Source of the DNA: an uncultured Collinsella sp.
GTDB lineage: Bacteria > Actinomycetota > Coriobacteriia > Coriobacteriales > Coriobacteriaceae
Assembly: GCA_900761995.1 (NCBI GenBank)
Contig: CAAFEY010000097.1
Location: 1 to 26,291 of the forward strand
Length of the DNA: 26,291 nt
Direction of reading: 5' to 3'
Shown: positions 22,154 to 26,291 of the stretch, piece by piece
How the letters are laid out: each line of letters starts with the position of its first letter
How positions within the stretch are numbered: the first letter of the stretch is position 1
Translations under genes and position numbers: made by a program
The notes under the pieces: model-generated
What the model was told of the DNA's origin: nothing
Databases searched by the model: none
The model's input: only the letters and a program-made list of their open reading frames with translations

Positions 22154-22180
22154 AAAGGACCCGCAAGCTGCGGGTCCTTT
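22154..22180 (-). terminator. terminator after divIVA
   Basis: A perfect 12-bp stem (AAAGGACCCGCA with its complement) closes a 3-base loop. On the minus strand the stem runs into six T residues. It lies 27 bases past the divIVA stop and ends the yggS-sepF-yggT-divIVA transcript. Confidence 0.88.
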
Positions 22181-22206
22181 CTAGGCACTAAATTGTAGGC
22201 CGAATG

Positions 22207-22881
22207 TTAGTCCAGGTCGTCGGCAGCAAAGTTGTCGATCGGGGCGAAGGGATCGGCCACGGGGACAACCGGGTCAGCGACGGGCAGCGGCTCGGCGGGA
22301 ACAGTCACTGCAGGAGAAGCGGCAGAACCGACCGGCGTGGAGGCCATCAGATCGGCCGGGAAGGAATTCTGGGCATCGTCCATGAAGTGCTGGATGAGCT
22401 TGAGATACTCTGCCTTGAACTCCTCACGGGAAGCCTTGAGACGATCGATCTCCTCGAGCTCGGCCTGCTTCTCGGTCAGAGCCTGGCGGATAACCTCGCG
22501 GGCCTTGGCGTCAGCCTCGTTGCGGATACGCTCAGCGTTCTCGTTGGCATCGTTGACGATGGTCTCAGCGGTCTGCTGGGCAGCGATCAGGGCAGCGGAA
22601 ATCTGGCGCTCCTGAGCGGAGAAGTCAGGGGCGGGAGCAGCCACGGGGGCGGCAGGAACGGCCTGGGCGGTGGCATCCTGAGCCTGGGCAAGCTGAGCCT
22701 GCGCATCGGCAAGCTGCTGCTCGGTAGCAGTCAGACGACCCTTAAGGTCGACGATCTTAGCGAGCATAGCGTCAACCTCGGAGGACAGCGTCTCCAAGAA
22801 GACGTCGACCTCAGCAGGATCGTAGCCACGCTTGGCCTCAGAGAAAGTCTGAGCCTGGATGTCTGCAGGGGTAATAGCCAT
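22207..22881 (-). CDS. divIVA: DivIVA-family cell pole/septum protein
   Basis: This 224-residue coiled-coil scaffold binds curved membrane at poles and septa; in Actinobacteria (Wag31) it directs cell-wall growth. The N-terminal lipid-binding domain ITPADIQAQTFSEAKRGYDPAEVDVFLETL (residues 3-32) carries the conserved F-x(5)-GYD-x(3)-VD pattern. A first coiled coil spans about 33-70. A Pro/Ala linker (75-88) leads to a second long coiled coil (about 88-165). The C-terminal 50 residues are Pro/Val/Ala/Asp-rich and probably disordered. AAGGAG precedes the ATG. It is the last gene of the division cluster, 61 bases after yggT. The ylmH gene often found between these is absent here. Confidence 0.93.
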   Translation of the reverse strand: MAITPADIQAQTFSEAKRGYDPAEVDVFLETLSSEVDAMLAKIVDLKGRLTATEQQLADAQAQLAQAQDATAQAVPAAPVAAPAPDFSAQERQISAALIAAQQTAETIVNDANENAERIRNEADAKAREVIRQALTEKQAELEEIDRLKASREEFKAEYLKLIQHFMDDAQNSFPADLMASTPVGSAASPAVTVPAEPLPVADPVVPVADPFAPIDNFAADDLD

Positions 22882-22942
22882 AACAAGTCTCCTTTTTCAT
22901 CGCCTCGGCGCTACACGCCCGACGTAAGTTACTAAGTCAGTT

Positions 22943-23224
22943 CTACACGAGTATACCTATAAGAAGCTGCAGAACCAGCCTCTGCACCAACTGCAACGCA
23001 ATAATCGCAACGACCGGCGAAAAATCGATACCGCCCATCGGCGGGATGAAACGACGGAACAGGTTGAGCCACGGACCGCACACGCTATCAAGCACCGCGG
23101 CAATATCCTGAAGCAAACCACCCTGCTTCATGGGAATCCACGTCATAAAGCAGTAGACGACAATGAGCGTGGAATAGAAGTTGAACAGCGTATTGACCAG
23201 CTGGACGATAGTGTAGATGTTGAT
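22943..23224 (-). CDS. yggT: YggT family membrane protein, non-standard start
   Basis: This small two-helix membrane protein of the YggT/YlmG family is linked to division and chromosome or membrane organisation. The first ordinary start, ATG at 23146, gives 67 residues and cuts off the first helix. Reading upstream in frame gives INIYTIVQLVNTLFNFYSTL, then IVVYCFMTWIP, which is the family's first helix and SW-P-like motif. The only credible start is ATC at 23224, 6 bases after GAGGAG, or ATT at 23230. No ATG, GTG or TTG exists between the sepF stop and this helix. The full product is then about 93 residues, the usual length. The second helix is SPVVAIIALQLVQRLVLQLLIGI. The gene lies between sepF and divIVA, in the same frame as sepF. 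Confidence 0.78.
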   Translation of the reverse strand: MNIYTIVQLVNTLFNFYSTLIVVYCFMTWIPMKQGGLLQDIAAVLDSVCGPWLNLFRRFIPPMGGIDFSPVVAIIALQLVQRLVLQLLIGILV

Positions 23225-23245
23225 GGGAATCTCCTCGTCTTGTCT

Positions 23246-23968
23246 TTACTTAAGGTAGCCGTCGGCACGAAGCTTCTTGAGATCGGAATCTTTGACCTCG
23301 CAACCGGCGGGCAGCACCATGAACACGCGGTCGCCCACCTCCTTGACCGTGGCACCCAGACCGCAGGCAAAGCCGTAAGAGAAGTCCAAGACGCGCTTGG
23401 CAACTTCGGTGCGTACGCCCACAAAAATCAGTGCGACAGGCTGCTTGGTGCGAACGCGGCGCACCACGGTCTCCACGTCGTCATAGCTCTCGGGGCGCAG
23501 GACATAGGCCGGCAGCTGCGGTGTGGCGTTGATGATATTGCTCGCATAGGCCGAGGCATCGCTCGGTGCAGGCGCAGGCGCAGCGGCGGCACGGGCGCGG
23601 GTGTTCTCGGCGTAGCTCGACGGCGTGTCATAGGCACCAGGACGATAACCGCTCGCAACACTGTCCTGCGAGCGCGAAGGCGGGTTATACGTCGTGGCAT
23701 GGCGGGAGTCATCGCCGACCAGCTGCCCGGAGCGTGTATACACGGCAACCGACTCAGCTTCACCACGGCGCGTCTGACCAAGCAGGCCGTTGCTCGGCTC
23801 GTCTTGGGTGTAGAAGCCCTCGCCCGAAGCACCGCTGTAGCCGTTGCCCTGATAGCCATCGTCATAGCCATCATCGTAGCCGTAGTCGTCGTCCTGGCCA
23901 TAACCCTGGTCGTAACCCTGCTGGCCGCCCAGGTGCATCTTATTTTTAATCTCGTCAAGGAAGCCCAT
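23246..23968 (-). CDS. sepF: cell division protein SepF
   Basis: This 240-residue FtsZ-membrane anchor aligns Z-ring polymers at the septum. The N-terminal amphipathic helix MGFLDEIKNKMHLG (1-14) is the membrane target. The SepF/DUF552 domain lies at about 154-222 (AYVLRPESYDDVETVVRRVR and DFSYGFACGLGATVKEVGDRVFMVLP), which forms the ring-making dimer. A linker of about 130 residues lies between them and is unusually rich in Gly, Tyr, Asp and Gln, with YDDGYDDGY repeats at 31-39. Common SepF proteins are 150-200 residues. The ATG at 23968 follows AGAGGA; an upstream frame is rejected. It lies downstream of yggS by 60 bases, and its TAA is followed in the same frame by yggT. Confidence 0.95.
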   Translation of the reverse strand: MGFLDEIKNKMHLGGQQGYDQGYGQDDDYGYDDGYDDGYQGNGYSGASGEGFYTQDEPSNGLLGQTRRGEAESVAVYTRSGQLVGDDSRHATTYNPPSRSQDSVASGYRPGAYDTPSSYAENTRARAAAAPAPAPSDASAYASNIINATPQLPAYVLRPESYDDVETVVRRVRTKQPVALIFVGVRTEVAKRVLDFSYGFACGLGATVKEVGDRVFMVLPAGCEVKDSDLKKLRADGYLK

Positions 23969-24028
23969 GGTTGTGTCCTCTCGCGGTTTAGTGCAGGCGC
24001 CCCGATAATCAGTGCGCACTTCAGAGCC

Positions 24029-24766
24029 TTATTTTACTGCAAACTCCGGGCTAAATACTACCCTGCCCAGGCGAACGAGCGTAGAGCCCTCCTCAAGGGC
24101 AGGCTCAAAGTCTTCGCTCATGCCGCAGGAAAGCTCAGGCAGGTTCAAATCGGGATGCGCCGCCTCCAGCTCATCCCTCAGCTCACGAAGCCCCGCAAAG
24201 GTGCGGCGTGCCACATCCTTATTCCCCCGGGGCGCCATAGTCATAAGCCCCTGTACGCAAATTCCCTCAAGTTCCGCAAGCTCACCCGCGGCGGCGCGAA
24301 TCTCATCGGGCGAAAAGCCTCCCTTCGACTCCTCACCACTCACATTGACCTCAATGAGCACACGCTGGGGGCCGGCGAGCTCGCCTGCCTCAATCTTGCG
24401 GACAGCACGGCTCGAGATCGCCTGCGCCAGATGCAGCGAACCCACCGAGTGAATCAGCTCGGCTGAGCCCAGCACCGCATTGATCTTATTGGTCTGCAGG
24501 TTGCCGATCATATCGAAGCGCACCTCGGGCAGCTCCGGATGCTCCGCCAAACCTGTGAGCTTGCGAACCAGCTCCTGCGGGCGATTCTCGGCAAAATGGC
24601 GATACCCCGCCTGGATGGCGGCAACGGTCTCATCGACACCAACGGTCTTGGACACGGCAATGAGGCGCGCGGCGTCGTGGGGACGGCCCGCGCGATCGAG
24701 CGCCGCATAAAAACGTTCCAGAATCTGCTCGCGGCGAGCGCGCATCAAGTCCAAATAGTTATCCAT
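24029..24766 (-). CDS. yggS: YggS family PLP homeostasis protein
   Basis: This 245-residue PLP-binding protein of the YggS/PROSC (PLPBP, YlmE) family has an alanine-racemase-like barrel without racemase activity and controls free pyridoxal phosphate. AVSKTVGVDETVAAI carries the PLP lysine (about residue 40). HFAENRPQELVRK is the family's next block, FDMIGNLQTNK (normally F-H-x-IG-x-LQ-x-NK) keeps Asp where most have His, and LSCGMSEDFEPALEEGSTLVRLG is the phosphate-binding end. The start MDNYLDLMRARRE follows GGAGGCGA; a longer frame upstream is rejected. It heads the yggS-sepF-yggT-divIVA cluster, the same order as in Bacillus ylmEFG and actinobacterial dcw regions. Confidence 0.94.
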   Translation of the reverse strand: MDNYLDLMRARREQILERFYAALDRAGRPHDAARLIAVSKTVGVDETVAAIQAGYRHFAENRPQELVRKLTGLAEHPELPEVRFDMIGNLQTNKINAVLGSAELIHSVGSLHLAQAISSRAVRKIEAGELAGPQRVLIEVNVSGEESKGGFSPDEIRAAAGELAELEGICVQGLMTMAPRGNKDVARRTFAGLRELRDELEAAHPDLNLPELSCGMSEDFEPALEEGSTLVRLGRVVFSPEFAVK

Positions 24767-24816
24767 TGCCAATCGCCTCCGCTGACAGCCAAACAAGTAG
24801 TCCCATGCTAACGCAA

Positions 24817-24848
24817 GAGCGCGGCCCCGCATGTGCAAGGCCGCGCTC
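24817..24848 (-). terminator. terminator after phoU
   Basis: A perfect 10-bp GC stem (GAGCGCGGCC with GGCCGCGCTC) lies 38 bases past the phoU stop. The tail on the minus strand is TTGCGTTAG, a weak T tract, so termination may be partial. Confidence 0.6.
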
Positions 24849-24885
24849 ACTTAGGTATTTACAATCTTTCGACGAACGGGGTTAC

Positions 24886-25743
24886 TTACTCCTCGTCGTC
24901 CTCGCCATCGTCCTCATCCTCAAGATGATCGAGCAGGTAGCGAAGACCCTCGCTGACCTCGTTAACGGGCACCTTGGCAACGTAGCGTGCATCGACGGCG
25001 GGCCTCATGATAACACCCTCGCCCGAAGGCACGCGCATGCTCTCGAGCTCATCCTCATCAGTGCAGGCGATATCACCGGCAGTCATACGCTGTCCGGTCA
25101 ACAGGAAGGTCAGACGGCAGGCGACATCGATGGAAATCGAGGCGATGCGATCGAGATAGCGCGATACCATGATGGCGCGGCGCAGGTCGTCATAGTTGCT
25201 GTCGTCGTCCATAAAATCGCCCGTGTCCATGCGGTTAAAGGTGCGGAAGAACTTCTCGTAGGCGGCGTGCACTGGCTCGTCCTCGACGGCCAAGTTGCAG
25301 ATGATGGACATGTCGTTGGTGACGAGCGCAGAAAGCGAAGAGCCCAGCACCTGGTAGACGGCCTCAGCCTCGGCCTCGACCGTGCCGACAAGCTCCTTGG
25401 GCAGCGAGATGTCGGCCTTGATCATATGACGCGTGGCGCGGCAAATCTGGCGAACCTTATCGGTCATGCGCTGCAGGTTAAAGTCGACGTAGATGATCGT
25501 CTGCAGCAAGCGGAAGTCGGAGGCGACCGGTGACTGCGTGGCAATCAGGTTGTAGCAGACGGCCTCCAGGTTGGCGCAGCGTGCGTCAATCGAAAGCGTA
25601 CGCTTCTTGGTCTTGGTGGCGAGCTTGCGGTCGTCGGTCACATAGGCCTTCACGGCATCGTGGAGGGCCAGATCGACGGCCTCGTAGATGCTCAGCATCT
25701 CGTGACGGGCCTCGATGAGCTGACGGGAAAACAGTTTGCGCAT
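24886..25743 (-). CDS. phoU: phosphate transport system regulator PhoU
   Basis: This 285-residue helical protein has two PhoU three-helix repeats (about residues 8-100 and 118-215). PhoU links the Pst transporter to the PhoR-type sensor kinase and represses the phosphate-starvation response when phosphate is ample. MRKLFSRQLIEARHEML is a typical start. The metal-binding acidic motif is visible in YLDRIASISIDVACR (second repeat, about 196-210), while the matching region of the first repeat is VDFNLQRMTDKVRQI. The usual length is 215-230; here about 60 extra residues form a C-terminal tail ending in EDEDDGEDDEE. GGAG precedes the ATG. It lies 92 bases downstream of pstB, as in classical pst operons. 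Confidence 0.94.
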   Translation of the reverse strand: MRKLFSRQLIEARHEMLSIYEAVDLALHDAVKAYVTDDRKLATKTKKRTLSIDARCANLEAVCYNLIATQSPVASDFRLLQTIIYVDFNLQRMTDKVRQICRATRHMIKADISLPKELVGTVEAEAEAVYQVLGSSLSALVTNDMSIICNLAVEDEPVHAAYEKFFRTFNRMDTGDFMDDDSNYDDLRRAIMVSRYLDRIASISIDVACRLTFLLTGQRMTAGDIACTDEDELESMRVPSGEGVIMRPAVDARYVAKVPVNEVSEGLRYLLDHLEDEDDGEDDEE

Positions 25744-25835
25744 GGTTCACTCCAATCAGTTGGGTGCGGTCATGCCGCCCGCACAGTGAATACGCACCGG
25801 ACCAGATCCGATCGGCTTGGGACTAGTCGCACCGA

Positions 25836-26291
<456 letters not shown>

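Overview
The window looks like a chromosomal segment of a high-GC Actinomycetota of the Coriobacteriia, most likely Collinsella or a close relative. This is an inference from three things: GC-rich codon third positions, AAAGGA/GAGGAG-type ribosome binding sites, and a SepF-YggT-DivIVA division cluster beside a PhoU/Pst locus. No rRNA, tRNA, CRISPR array, phage gene or insertion sequence was found. Most of the window is housekeeping metabolism, with structured intergenic DNA between the genes.

Left part (1-9750). The 5' half of a UPF0597/serine-dehydratase-alpha-like gene (minus) leaves the left edge. rpiB (plus) follows with a strong terminator. ndk, argH and argG are on the minus strand. An unlisted 56-codon small gene with its own ribosome binding site sits between argG and argH. 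A Cof-type HAD phosphatase (plus) ends next to a large perfect inverted repeat, and polA (minus) lies beyond it.

Middle (9750-16060). An M18 aminopeptidase and yaaA (both plus) are separated by a 65-nt hairpin element. A one-pass membrane protein (minus) diverges from a TPP riboswitch-thiC-thiD thiamine pyrimidine block (plus). After thiD comes a second 65-nt hairpin of the same architecture, then a pentapeptide-repeat protein (minus).

Right-middle (16060-22040). Four minus-strand genes follow: an SGNH hydrolase, a TIGR02452/PARG-like protein with a changed catalytic motif, a Bax-inhibitor-1-like membrane protein and a small unknown. Terminator-type hairpins lie between most of them. A plus-strand pair encodes a PiT phosphate permease and its DUF47 partner. 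A second long inverted repeat follows, then a nitroreductase whose first 70 codons have a base composition unlike its second half.

Right part (22040-26291, all minus). A cell-division cluster is read yggS, sepF, yggT, divIVA. phoU and the 3' part of pstB, from the high-affinity phosphate operon, lie upstream. The window therefore holds parts of two phosphate-uptake systems, PiT/DUF47 and Pst/PhoU.

I found no clearly new multi-gene system. The items most worth checking are the two long inverted repeats, the paired 65-nt hairpin elements, the argG-argH small gene, yggT lacking an ordinary start codon while in frame with sepF, the QEA-for-QEE change in the PARG-like protein, and the compositional break inside the nitroreductase gene.
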